64,000 nucleotides of DNA from Osedax fenrisi (taxonomy: Eukaryota > Annelida > Polychaeta > Sabellida > Siboglinidae). The notes under the pieces were generated by a model. The model did no database searches, was not told the DNA's origin, and worked only from the letters and a program-made list of their open reading frames with translations. Location of the stretch: positions 32,436,007 through 32,500,006 of the forward strand of contig OZ025240.1 of assembly GCA_964019155.1 (NCBI GenBank), written 5' to 3'. Of this stretch, positions 1 to 12,071 are shown one piece after another. Each line of letters opens with the position of its first letter. Position 1 is the stretch's first letter. Made by a program: the position numbers and the translations under genes.

Positions 1-2896
1 TTATAAACGATATCTTCTATGCCACCTCCAACTTGACTACAAATCCATGTATGCTCTATCTCCTTCATAATAAAAGTAATACCCCGAATAATTCCTTGCA
101 TTCTAGTGACGTTATTTCCCTAATTTTCTTTCACATATCATCCCTTAAATTTCGAAAACGTGCTTTTACTTATATTATTCATTCCATATTTAACTTACCT
201 CCTCCCTCCATTATATATATCCATTTACAACATTCCTTCATTTCACTCCAAGGCCTACACATTATCAATACATTATTACTTTATACATATCGTTTTACTT
301 AATAAACTCGTGCATCATTCCATTTTTTATATATTTTATGTATGTTATCATTTTATTTATTTATTTATTAATAAATTGTATTATTGTATCAATGTATTTT
401 TATTCTCGTTCATTATAATTTATTTGTATGTATACCTTATATTCACTCATATAATAAGTGTCAATAAACCATATTATCATCACTATCATTATCACTTCAT
501 ATAGAGAATATATAATATTATTATAATTTTAAAAAACAAAACCATTGTATTAAATATATTAAGAATAATGTAGTATACTACTACTATAGATGTAATACAT
601 TTAATACAACCATACATATACATATATATATATAGTTTTAATATTAATAGTTGTTTTTATATTCTAAGTTAAATTGTTTTTATTAGACAAACGACAATTA
701 TAAATTTAAGAATTTATAACATTCCTAATACAATAACTAATTATTAATATATATTTATATACAACATTTAACTATAGAAATGTAATCAATTTAATAATAA
801 TATTATTATGTTATTTAATTAGTTAATGCACTAGTACTTCCGGTTGCTTTGGAAACGTCTATCTTATTAGTGTTCATGTCTGCCTCGTCTATATATATCG
901 TGGCATATATCTGTATTAATAAAAAATGCATATTATTATATGATATATTAGTAATTATATAATTATAATATATTGTAATACTATTTTGTTAACAATTATT
1001 ATAAATAGTAATTATATTTCTCATGATTATACATATATATCCTTTATAGTGTTAAAGGTGTTGTCAATATATCAAAATTAATAATACAATATTTATCAAG
1101 TTTAATACGTATAGTAATAATTAATATTAAGTATATATTAAGTATATATTTCTATATATATATAATATATATATTAATATATATATATATATATATATAT
1201 AATAAGACTATTACATAATAGTTTTAATTTAGTTAAATTATAATCATAACATGATTAGATTATATTAAGTTTGAATTATATATTTTTATAAATTATAATA
1301 TATCTATATATATTCTCGATTTAAAAAAGTCACCTCATTAGAATTTATTTGAATCGATAACGAGTTTTAAAATTTGGTAGTGTCATGTGACTCAACTAAT
1401 TTATAGATATATAACACATATTCATATTCAATAATAACACATCTGAATATTACTTTATATTTTATTTATGAATATACTAATTTATAAAAAAATAATTGAT
1501 AGGAATACATCATTCTATAACACATACTATTTTTTGATTAATTAAAGCGTTATTCGATATATAATAATAGGATTTAATATATAATCGAGTATATATCAGA
1601 TCAAGTTTATTAAAATACAATTGTTAGTGTACATATCTAGCTATAATAACTATAATAACTACTTATAAAATGTCATGTGAATTCAATTTAATTAACACAT
1701 ATATTTTATTCGATCATATAGTATACAATATAATACGAATAATGCAATACATTATCTAAGTTCTATATCGTTTTAACATAATCAATACATATATATATAT
1801 AGTAAAGTAAGATATAATTATAATATATAGTGAAGACTCTAATTTCTATAATATACCTGTTAATACTATTTAATATTTTATTTTAAATAAAGAATCCATT
1901 AAACTGGTATTTAATTAAATTAGTTATTAAATAGGAACTACGATTAAAGAATAGAACATGTTTTGAGAACTTGGAATACGCACTATTGTAAGGGTTTGAT
2001 AATAAAAGTAACATCTATACTAAACTATTTTTTTAGTATTGATAAATATTATATTTTAATGATATTAGCTATAGCTACTTATATTACTATAGTAATAATT
2101 TATATTTACAAATTATTAAAAACTAATATATTTATTAAATAGAATATATATTAATATATCATATTAGTTCATTATAGTATGAGTATACGTGTATACCTAT
2201 ATATTTGCTGATATTTGAAATGTATTATTAGTTTATTTTAAAATAAATTGTATTAAGAATAACAACTCGCATACTAATTATAATATAAAACATATCATTC
2301 GTATTACATAAGTAACTCTCGATTCAAGAACTGGTAACATATTTTCCTTATATCGAGATAAGGGAAAGTACACATATTTCGTGTAGAATCAAAACTTGTA
2401 AGGTTATATCTTAATATCTATTGATCTTATAAGATATATAGAAAAACTTAACATATGAAAATTATAGAGAATTAAAAAATACTAAGATACATTTAATAAA
2501 TCAATAATCAATACTTTTGCATTATTAATTGATTTATATAGTGGTTGAATTTATTTCATGGTTTTTCGCTAAATCAGAATGACGATTGCAAAATATTTAA
2601 GAATAATTATTATATCTTAATATTGAATAACATATTTTTATATTTTGTGTAATTATATATTGCATTTTTGAATAACGGTTCAAATATTTAAGGTATCACC
2701 ACATATCTTAATATATTTAAAAACCGCGGAGTTTGGGAACTCACAGAAATTAGCATTTTTTTACTTTTTTATTAATCAAATATTCTAATATATAATTTAA
2801 TTTTACTTACAAAAGAAGATAGATATCTTGTAAATGTAAAGCTGTGTATATTATATGCTAACAAAAATGCAGTGAAGTATGGGTTTCCACAACAAC

Positions 2897-2938
<42 letters not shown>

Positions 2939-3124
2939 TTATATAGTAATTCATAATAGTTATTTGCATACGATACTATTATTTGTATGTTTATATCTTC
3001 TAAATTATATAATCACATATGTGATGTTTAGGATTAATTACAATTAAAAAACTGATATATGATGGTGATCTTGGAAACCATTTTTACTTTTTTATTCGTA
3101 TATATATATATATATATATATATA
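1..3124. other. AT-rich region without a recognised gene
   Basis: No splice-bounded coding segment or RNA gene could be supported here. The first 420 bases are pyrimidine-biased on the plus strand and resemble in composition the decayed LINE relic near 22.7 kb, but no reverse-transcriptase motif can be read, so this is only a suspicion. The rest is AT-rich sequence with short (TA)n runs, for example near 1165-1200 and 2900-2934. Confidence 0.6.
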
Positions 3125-3347
3125 CTAGTATTGGTATACCTTAGGTGCATGCAAACAAAGGGTAGTTAAAGTTCCATTAATCAATAGCAGCATAGCCAAT
3201 AAACCAGCTCTTTGTCTAGAATCTTCAGCTGCGAAATAAGTTGGTAGGAAAGCCATCCATAGGAAACTTGTAGAGAGAACGTGAAGAAAGATTAACTTTG
3301 ATTCGTTGAAATTATCAGGAAGTTTTCTTGTTTTAACCGCGTAAACA
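3125..3347 (-). CDS. Class C GPCR exon: TM5 end to TM7 and probable C-terminus
   Basis: The acceptor AG lies just above 3347. The first base completes a codon begun by the previous exon (TG+T), then the frame reads VYAVKTRKLPDNFNESK, the standard third intracellular loop of mGluR/CaSR receptors, followed by TM6 and TM7 ending in HAPK. After AAG the frame continues as VYQY and a TAG at 3127-3125. The family usually has KVY at this point, so a very short tail is likely. A GT directly after AAG could instead be a donor at 3139, but no following exon was found. Confidence 0.82.
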
Positions 3348-4350
3348 CTATTTTAAATTAAAGTTAAAATGTATAATATTATCTACATTTTAAATATATT
3401 TTATTTATAAACTATGAACTATACATATACTATAATATAGTATTTTTTAATATATATTTATTTTTAAATTCCTAAATAAGAAATCGAAATTGATTAAATA
3501 ATAAAATATTATTTATGAATATAATATATAATTATTATGAATTATATTAATATAAAATATATAAATATATTTATTATTTTAATATATAAATAATAGATAT
3601 AATAGATATGTTTATGTTTAAATTAATAAAAATACTATACGTGTATATAATATCCTATCATATATTATATTTGATTTACATAATATATGAGGCAATAATT
3701 ATATATATATATATTTGTAGATTTTAGATATATTATAGATCAATGTCTATGATCTATCATATATTGCTTATATCGAGGGTGGGTAAAGTTGAACATTCCC
3801 CTCAAGAATTTGTTTTATATATATTCACTACAAATATTTTATATTTTATCAATACATTGATATGGTATCTCCATGTACAACTTTCCTGAGCTCCCCTGAT
3901 AACATTATATATCATTATATAAATTAATATATAAAATATGTCGAATATGCTAAAAAAACTATTATAATATTTACTAATGATAATATATATATATAGATAT
4001 AAATTACAATATATATAATTATAAAATATCTCATCTGTACAATTTATAATTCACATATAAAACGGTATTATTGTAAGAACTGTTTAGTACCAGCAGAACA
4101 TAATCAGTACGATATTGAAGCCTAGTGGTGGCACGAATGTCTCCAGGGGTAGGTCGCACATTAACTCCACGAATTTCTCTGTAGGTACGGGCATCCTCAG
4201 CCGTGTACGTATAGGTACGACTATCGTAGTTACGGTTACTATGGTTACCTATGTAGGTGTTATGTTAACTGTAATATAGGCGATGTAGACTCTTATTAAA
4301 TTGAATATATTGTAAATAGGGTATATGTATACATATACATAAACATATAC

Positions 4351-4386
<36 letters not shown>

Positions 4387-5682
4387 TATTGTAACCCAGT
4401 TTGTAAGTTACTTTTTTATATGGAAAATACATAAATTTACTATTTTAGTTTTAATATTTGCTTATAACTGTGCAATCAGATGTATTATATATAGAAAGGT
4501 TTTACGAAATAATATGGGTTTTGAGACCACGTTAAAAAGCATGCTTGTATCTGAATATGTAGATTGATGAGGTGGATTTTTTTGGATTTGATTAAATATA
4601 TAATTATGCAGCTAGAACCTGGAATGGATATTGTAGTAGTGCACATACCATTGTTATAGAGTTTTGATAATTTTGTTAGCAATTAAACGAGTTATGTGGG
4701 AATAGGGAAAAGGAAATTTAAGTTAACGAGTTAGTAATGATGGTTATGATGGTAGTTATTATGAACAACATGATTTTTTATAAATATTATTTTTTGATGA
4801 AGAGCCGGTAGTGTACACTGACGAGGGATGATGAATAGGCATGAATAATATGCTGAGAGATAATAATACGTGAAGGGTTTGCAATATATTTAGTAGGTAG
4901 TCGGGAAGAGAAAGTATCTGTGGAATGTAGTAGTTTAATGAGGGATAATGTTAGATGAGGCGATTATTTATTCGCCTCGAAATCAATCGTATGTATGAAT
5001 GAACAAAGAAAGTGTAGATATAAATGTATGGTTTTAATTATGTGATAGAAATGGATATATAGAAAGAGAGCTTTTTATTAAATTTCACGCCGAGTCTATG
5101 ATGAGATGTAATAAATATGGCAAAGTATTATTAAGTAGTGTGATATATTGAAATATATATTCTGTTTTGGAGTAAGTGAAGGAAATAGATATATGTGAGA
5201 TTTATTTTAAATTTAAATTAAGGGAGAATATGATTGTTGATCGGTGCAGTTAATATATGCTTATAAAATAAGATCCAATCGAGTGCTGATGTATTGATTA
5301 GTATATGTGTATAATGGAAGAGTAGGATAATGTATGTTTGAAATTAATATGACCTATATGTATTATAACACAGTTAGATACGATTAAATGATAGACGTGG
5401 GTTATAAATTGTATTCAATGGATATGAATTAATAGCGATGTTAAATATATGACGATAAGTAATCTGGACAAGATACGTATACCGATTAATTTAATGCGAT
5501 TAATAAGGATTCTGTGGAAATACATTATAATTGTGTAGTTATGCTATGTGTATACATTTGCAATGTACTTTTATTAAACTATAACTCAGTTATATTATTT
5601 ATAATTTGTCAATTGATAATAAAAATATATAAATTCTAGTTGTAAAATTCTGATTATAATATACATGTTATTAACATTTTTC

Positions 5683-5713
<31 letters not shown>

Positions 5714-5872
5714 TATATTAAGTATATATTAATGTAAAATTGTTTTAATAATATATTATAAATCATCATTAATTATAAAATATTTGTATCTTGATAAACT
5801 AATTTTCTATTTTTTTTAATATCATAATAGTTTATTTATTGGTTTAATAGCTTACATATAATGACTCTATTC

Positions 5873-5907
<35 letters not shown>

Positions 5908-8516
5908 TAAAACCTCTCTATAAGAAACTATTTTTTTTCGGTACTTTTTTTCTTATATAGAGGTTTTCTTATAAAGAGGTTTTTACTTTTTCAATGATTT
6001 TTATAATAAAAATGGAGAAATATTATCTATCTTACATAATTATTGATTGTTCAGTAAACCTTCATCAACTTCTTTAATTATATTAGATTTAAAATGTATA
6101 CTGTATTGTTTGCGCTTAGACATGTTAATACATAATGACATTTTATTAGATTTACATTTACAATTATAAATTAGAATCATCATTGATGAATATAATATAA
6201 TGAATATTATAATAATCTATTATTTAAAAATTAATTGTATAATATAATAAATTGTATCATCAATACCTTTAAGGATATAATAACATTTATAAATTAATTT
6301 TAATACATTTATGGATACAATATACAATAATATTTATTAATTAATTATAATAAATTCAAGGATATAAATAACATTTATTGATTAATTTTAATACATTTTA
6401 ATACATTTATGGATATAAAATAACAATTATTAATATAATTTTAATTCATTGCGAGCTATTTATGTTGTTGTGGTAGTAAATTTATTGTTTATATCCTGAA
6501 TATTTAGTCTATTATATTATATTACTAAATATTTATGTTAATAATATGTTATATTAATATATATGCATGTTAATAATTATTAATAATTATAAATATTTTT
6601 TTAAACCTGAATCATAGTTAATATAGATGTGAACATGATAATGGTAGCATTTTTGATGTATTTAGGAATTTGAGCCGAGATTTTAGCGGAGTTAAAAATT
6701 CTATAAATTCTGTTAGTTTTCTAAAAACAGAAATTTATAATGTAATATTAAATAATATACATATATATATATATATTTATAATATTATTTTTATTTATTG
6801 ATCACTTTAACTATATTAAATCGTATACTATGTAATGTAATTATAAGTTAAATAAATATTATAAACGTACACAATATATATATATATATTTTATTAGATA
6901 TAATATTTCGATAACAACCATCAGAAGAGATGAATAAGTGATACAGAATCCAAGATGGAGGCCTAGTGAAGCGATATTGCATATCACGTTACTAGGGGGA
7001 GCCATCATCAGAAGAGCGGTAGGATACGTTATGAATACACCCAGTAATACTATCAGACTCAACGATAGACCAGTGGACTTGATAAGGGTATTGTTGCGAT
7101 TCTTGACCAAGAACAATAGCGTCGCCAGACACAATAGCATTCCGTTAACGGATAGAATTACTACAACTATGGTGTAAATAGGTTAATGTATATTAATATC
7201 ACTGTGTTATAATTGTACTTAGTGTATGCTAGCTAGATATATATTCATATATTCAATAAATGATCACGGTTAAAACTTTATATTATCTGTGATTATTTCT
7301 TATGTTTTAAACTATGGTTCTATTGTGAAAAAATAACCAACTTAATGCCATGTGATTATGCAAATACATAAATAAAGATAATATTTGGTAATTATACATA
7401 ATATGCGATGATATTTTTTAGCGTAAATAAACCGTAATAAACCATATATGGTATTCAACTATAAACAAATCAAAGTATTCCACAGGCTAAATAAATGTAT
7501 ATTAGTTATGGAATGGATCTCGATGATTAATCGGCGATCATGTGTCATAATCGATATTCGCCGCATACGTGATTACTTCAAAGAAATTAATAGAAATAAT
7601 ATATATAATGTTTGTAAAACTATAGAATAAACCATATAATACTTATACTTATTTAGTAATCATGCATACACCCTTACAAATTATTTATATCATAAATTAA
7701 CTAATATTTTATATTATAAAACAAATATTGGCTTGGTTCTCTTTAAAAATAGGTGTTGTATTATTTACAATATAAGTCCAATACAAATTTGGATTCAAGT
7801 ATTATATTTCCTATTTAAATATTCAGGATAACATACAATATCTGACTAATATTTGTAGTTGTAACTAATATACTCTCTATAGATTATTATTATAATCACA
7901 AAAATATATCTTATTTAGATACTATTAATAAAATGTTAAAAGTAAACTGATATATACCTAAATGAGAAATATAATATAAATCACTTATTTATTAAATATT
8001 TAATAAGTCATTGAATATAGTAATACATTAATAATTATATTAATAATTAAATTAAATTTATTAAATTATTAAAACTGTATTTAACTTTATTTCACATAAG
8101 TATTTAGAAAATATAAAAGAATATATAATATATAACAATATATAAATGATACACTATTTTTTTCGATATATTGCCGTATAATGAAGATATATCTTACAGC
8201 AATAATAGATTCACATATATTAGAATATTATATTAATACAAATATAATATGTTGGATACATCATCAGTAGAGCTATAGGGTATGCTATGATTACGCCTAG
8301 TAATACTATCAAACTTAATGATATGCCAGTGACCTTGATAATGGTCTTGTGGCGATTATTGGTAAAGAACAATGTCGTTGCTATACACAATAGTATTCCG
8401 GTTAGACAATTATATGTGATATATGCGATAAATGTGATATATTTGTATTTTTCTTATATAAAAATTGTATATAGTGTCATATTTAATTTATTTATTATAC
8501 TAAGTTTATTAATACT

Positions 8517-8547
<31 letters not shown>

Positions 8548-9419
8548 ATATTATATTATTAGAATATTTATTAGAATCAAATATTTCTATGACTATACCT
8601 TTTTATATTATGTAGTAGTATGACTATCATATATATGAGAAAGCATATATTTTAAACAATTACTCATTGTATTTGAACTTATATACACATATATGTGTAC
8701 CACTGATTTTTAGTAAATATAAAAGTAGAAATCTATTCAATGTAGATTCCACCATTTTCTTAAGGGGATGTCACACGACGCCCGCCTCTCTATGTATAGA
8801 GATAGTAAATAATGGGTCTACGCAAAACTAGGCGCGCAGATTTCTATTCATTGAATTGAGCTAATTTTTGTTATATTCTATTCATTATATGTATACACAT
8901 ACTATTACAGGACGTAATTTTTATAATATATATTATATAACGTATATATATATATATATGCACACATTTTAATTTTCTAATTTACGGAATTTCTATAGAA
9001 ATTGTTATTTTTTGCAACTATACATATACAAATTTAGAAAAATACGCATGTAATAGTATTCATATATATGTTATTTATATAATACAATAACAATTAGTAG
9101 AATACATATACTAGTTTTTGTTATACCTAAGTTTATACACACATACCTAGCGCGAAATAATTATTTTGAGAAAACAGCATTTGAAAGTTGAAAGTATACA
9201 TATCTATTGATAATATAACAATTTAGAAATCAATTTTATGGCATTTCTAGATTGAATTCGCGGCTGATATTTATACAGATACTAAAACACACTACATTTA
9301 TTAATATTATGGAATAAAAAATAAATACAAAATAATTTTTTTTTTATCATTTTGAACACTGGGATATCCCCTTAATAGAATATAATATAATATATTAATG
9401 ATATAAATAGTATAACAAG

Positions 9420-9468
<49 letters not shown>

Positions 9469-10426
9469 ATATATAAACAATAATAATAAGTATATGGATC
9501 GGTTAATGAAACTATGATTGGGATCGGGATTGTATCGGGTAACTAACTGAGAATAATGATCAGGGAAAGGATCGTATAAGAGGAAATAATCGGATATCAG
9601 AATAATGATCATATAAGAGGAAATAATCAGATATAGAGTTCTACGATCTAAAATAAAATGATTGGTGCCAATAACTATATATTACATATTTGTATATTTA
9701 AAACTGATATACATAATATATAACTAGACCCCATATGTACAATTATACTATATTACTATCTGATATATTAACAGATTAAATATAATTTAGTATACAACTA
9801 ATTGTATTACCCATTGGTGTAGGAGATTTCCATTCGTAATGCGTGTAAGAGATTGCATAACAGTAGGTAGCTGTCTCTTCATCGGGCCATTGATAATTAG
9901 GACATCTCTGGCAACTTGTGCCGTTTCGTACTACAATTTCATTAGATCCGCAATACCTTTTAAATGGTATTAATGATATAAATAAATATAGAGGAAAGAT
10001 AATTATTTTATTCTACTATTTTTTATAATATTATAACATATAAAATAAAATAATATATATTTTAAAGTAATTAAAATATATATTTGTATTGATCACGCGC
10101 GTATTATTTTTAAAATAGTAAATTATTATATACTTTAGATTATTTAGATATGATTTTAAATGATAAATATACCATATTATATAGTACATTTCTATACATA
10201 TTATCTATTTAATCTATGATGCGATCATATATTAACCTACATTCCCAGCAACATTTAAGCTCGAGCTGAATTTTAAACTGACGAATAAGACGGTAGCACA
10301 AATAGAAGTCGGCGGAATATTCTCCGTGTTATCCCAAGCTATGAGTGAATCATTAAACTTCAATCCCATAAGTTCCATATCCCATGTCCCGACGAAAACC
10401 ACATGGCCAATTGAAGTAATCGTTTC
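3125..10426 (-). CDS. Class C GPCR, metabotropic-glutamate/CaSR type, 5' end missing
   Basis: A G-protein-coupled receptor of the metabotropic glutamate family, expected in the plasma membrane and sensing an amino-acid-like ligand through an extracellular Venus-flytrap domain. On the minus strand, five of the six exons join in a continuous frame with GT/AG borders: 9956-9811 (cysteine-rich domain), 7166-6919 (TM1-3), 6720-6607 (TM3-4), 4248-4091 (TM4-5) and 3347-3125 (TM5-7). A further exon, 10426-about 10241, encodes the end of the flytrap domain; its join to the next exon is not in phase as I read it. Family hallmarks are KTNRIYRIF after TM3, one cysteine each in the first and second extracellular loops, and KTRKLPDNFNESK before TM6. 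The rest of the flytrap domain and any signal peptide are not visible. Family assignment is firm; the ligand is unknown. Confidence 0.85.
4091..4248 (-). CDS. Class C GPCR exon: TM4, second extracellular loop, TM5
   Basis: This 158-bp exon starts after an AG at 4250-4249 and ends before GTACTA. It reads a hydrophobic TM4, a loop containing ELMCDL, whose cysteine matches the conserved loop-2 cysteine of class C receptors, and then TM5 (PPLGFNIVLIMFC). It enters in phase 0 and leaves two bases that join exactly with the next exon to give CCVYAVK, which supports both splice sites. Confidence 0.82.
4249..6606. other. Large receptor intron
   Basis: Between about 4480 and 5560 the minus strand is pyrimidine-rich, like the decayed LINE copies elsewhere in the window, but stop codons fill every frame and no motif is readable. 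From about 5905 there is a pogo-like terminal repeat, listed separately. (TA)n runs lie near 5680-5705 and 5875-5905. Confidence 0.5.
5906..5985 (+). mobile_element. Terminal-repeat fragment of a pogo/Tc1-like MITE
   Basis: A TA dinucleotide is followed by CAGTAAAACCTCTCTATAAG, which matches in style the TIRs of pogo-like Tc1/mariner elements. Two subterminal repeats of the kind CTTATATAGAGGTTTT and CTTATAAAGAGGTTTTTACT follow in the opposite sense. I found no matching right end with TTTTACTG-TA, so only one end is visible. Confidence 0.5.
6607..6720 (-). CDS. Class C GPCR exon: second intracellular loop
   Basis: A 114-bp exon (38 codons, phase 0 at both ends) between a TTTTTAG acceptor and a CAG/GT donor. 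It begins with KTNRIYRIF, the near-invariant segment after TM3 in metabotropic glutamate receptors, and ends inside TM4. The two flanking introns are 198 bp and 2.36 kb. Confidence 0.88.
6919..7166 (-). CDS. Class C GPCR exon: TM1 to TM3
   Basis: This 248-bp exon encodes TM1 (VVVILSVNGMLLCLATLLFL), the short first intracellular loop with NNTLIKSTG, TM2, and TM3 with the conserved cysteine in SNVICNIASLG. It starts after a CCATAG acceptor and takes its first base from the cysteine-rich exon, so the join reads SPTPM-V-VV. It ends ATG/GTTGTT in phase 0. Confidence 0.88.
8258..8405 (-). pseudogene. Decayed partial duplicate of the TM1-TM2 receptor exon
   Basis: On the minus strand this reads GILLCIATTLFF...KVTGISLSLIVLLGV, closely similar to the TM1-TM2 part of the exon at 6919-7166 and in the same orientation, 1.2 kb upstream of it. 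Similarity stops before TM3, the corresponding first-loop cysteine region is missing, and I see no acceptor AG next to the 5' edge, where the functional copy has CCATAG. It therefore looks like a truncated relic of an exon or gene duplication rather than an alternative exon, although the remaining stretch has no stop codon. Confidence 0.75.
8759..9377. mobile_element. MITE candidate with TTAAGGGGAT ends
   Basis: TTAAGGGGATGTC near 8760 is repeated in inverted form as GATATCCCCTTAA near 9363-9375, giving 12 of 13 matching bases. The roughly 600-bp interior has no coding potential. Ends this short can arise by chance in AT-rich DNA, but the G/C core is unusual for the locality. The class is not assignable. 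Confidence 0.45.
9811..9956 (-). CDS. Class C GPCR exon: cysteine-rich (NCD3G) domain
   Basis: The 146-bp exon reads YCGSNEIVVRNGTSCQRCPN and ends HYEWKSPTPM-G. The C-x2-C pair, the later cysteine and the W-x-SP-x-P just before TM1 match the end of the nine-cysteine domain that couples ligand domain to membrane domain in metabotropic glutamate receptors. Only four cysteines lie in this exon, so part of the domain must lie in an exon I did not find. It leaves one base, which joins exactly in phase with the TM1 exon. Confidence 0.8.
10241..10426 (-). CDS. Class C GPCR exon: end of the Venus-flytrap domain (3' border uncertain)
   Basis: After an ACGCAG acceptor the minus strand reads ETITSIGHVVFVGTWD...FNDSLIAWDNTENIPPTSIC, matching the last strand of the flytrap domain of class C receptors, which ends with P-x-S-x-C before the cysteine-rich domain. 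Candidate donors are GTAGGT at 10240 or earlier GTs after the SIC codons. None restores the phase needed by the exon at 9956, so the 3' border or an intervening small exon is unresolved. Confidence 0.7.
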
Positions 10427-10519
10427 CTGCGTATAATATATATAGTCCTTTATATTATTTAGTATTGTTGTCAATGTATATTATTATTAGATTATTATCG
10501 TATTACTATTATTTTAATA

Positions 10520-11410
10520 TTATTTTCAAACGGTTTCGAATAACGAATCGAATATTCGAATATTCGATTCTTTCAAATAGTAAATTTTCGAATTTGACAG
10601 ATATTCGAAAATTTCGAATAACTAAATCTAATTATTCGATAATATCGAATATCTAAATGTAATTATTAAAAAAATGTCGAATGTTTAATTTAACTATTCG
10701 TAAAAAAGATAAAAAAAATGCATATATGTTATTATACAATAAACAAATAATTTAATACTATTTATAAATAGGGTATACCCTAGGCTATTTACTTCGTTTT
10801 AACCTTTTTAACCTTTAACCTTACTCTCGAATTCTGAAGAATATTTTATATGGCTTCAAATATTTTAACAAAAAAACGTTCACAATTATGTGTAGAGAAA
10901 TTATACTTATTGATAATTATCAATGATTATAATCATTTATTAAAATTCATAACCCTTTTTAAATATATTCAAAACCTTCAAAGTATATTTATTTACTATT
11001 TTACCCCTTAGAAATAAATAAATTAACTATTTGAAAATTTCGAATACTTAATTTAATACAAATAATACTATTTAAAACCTTCAAAGTGTATTTATTTACT
11101 ATTTGAAACCTTCGAATACTTAATTTAATATAAAATAATACTATTTGAAACCTTCGAAGTGTATTTATTTACTATTCGAAACCTTCGAATACTTAATTTA
11201 ATAAAAATAATACTATTTGAAACCTTCGAAGTGAATTTATTTACTATTCGAAACCTTCGAATACATAATTTAATAACAATTATACTATTTGAAACCTTCG
11301 AATTGTATTTATTTACTATTCGAAACCTTCGAATACTTAATTTAATAAAAATTAATACTATTTGAAACCTTCGAAGTGTATTTATTTACTATTCGAAACC
11401 TTCGAATGAG
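10520..11410. repeat. TTCGAA-rich block with tandem units of about 72 bp
   Basis: The first part (10520-10680) is crowded with CGAATATTCG and TTCGAA palindromes. From about 10970 a unit of roughly 71-73 bp, containing GAAACCTTCGAAGTGTATTT and a second CGAAACCTTCGAA, repeats five to six times. The open frame through it is a by-product of the periodicity. It lies directly between the class C receptor and the first visible CILP-like exon. Confidence 0.8.
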
Positions 11411-11528
11411 TGAAAAATCTGAAAATTTCAACACTAATAACTATCCTGTCAATGATAAATTAATATAATATATAAATATTATGATATAAGTGAGTAGGTG
11501 TATTATTAATGTACATCAATATTCATAA

Positions 11529-11559
<31 letters not shown>

Positions 11560-11628
11560 AATATATAAATGTATTGAATTATAATATTTTACTATTATAT
11601 AATGCATCAATATTTAATTTAAAAACAG

Positions 11629-12071
11629 ACTGCACAAGAACTTGCTCATCCGGAACACTAAATTCCTTGTGCACATTATGTGAATGTGAAAATAGTATAA
11701 ATGGAACCGTTAACGTTGGACAACTAGGATTAGTAGATGTTGAAATAAGAGCTGTCAATCAAGCATGGTCACCTATCGCCATTACAAATAGTCAAGGTTT
11801 ATAATTCTTATATGAACAATATTTAATTATTGTATCGTATACTTAAATTAAATTATTAGTTATTTAAAATGTTTATAATTGACTTACCGACGAGATTACA
11901 TTAAGTTTACGTATACACTAACGGTGACCGATCCTTCAGGACACTTCCAGATAAACGGGTACTGTTCGCAAGGCCTACAGCTGATCGCTGTGAAGTCAGG
12001 CTACGCTACCGCACAGTACTCGTACGCTGCTACCTCACCTGCCACTGTCGTAATACCCATGTATAAACTCG
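11629..12071 (+). CDS. CILP-like: CILP-like exons 1-2: cysteine-rich start and carboxypeptidase-regulatory-like segment
   Basis: Exon 11629-11796 reads a CTRTC..LCTLCEC cysteine cluster and then GTVNVGQLGLVDVEI...ITNSQ. Exon 11940-12071 continues GHFQINGYCSQGLQLIAVKS. The join at an ATCCTTCAG acceptor gives NSQ-G-HF, exactly the turn seen at this place in CILP. An earlier possible acceptor at AAG before TTTACG would give a different phase and is less likely. An ATG upstream at 11574 is in frame, but the residues it adds do not form a clear signal peptide. Confidence 0.78.

Noticed and set aside
4485..5560. A minus-strand LINE reverse transcriptase in the receptor intron
   Set aside because: The strand composition fits, but no RT motif could be read in any frame.
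7448..7630. A short plus-strand gene in the receptor intron
   Set aside because: It overlaps no recognised exon on either strand, and the reverse strand is broken by stops. Only a small GC island near 7510-7570 is unusual.
11159..11365. A 68-residue repetitive protein
   Set aside because: The frame is produced by the 72-bp TTCGAA repeat, whose period is nearly a multiple of three. There is no splice or family support.
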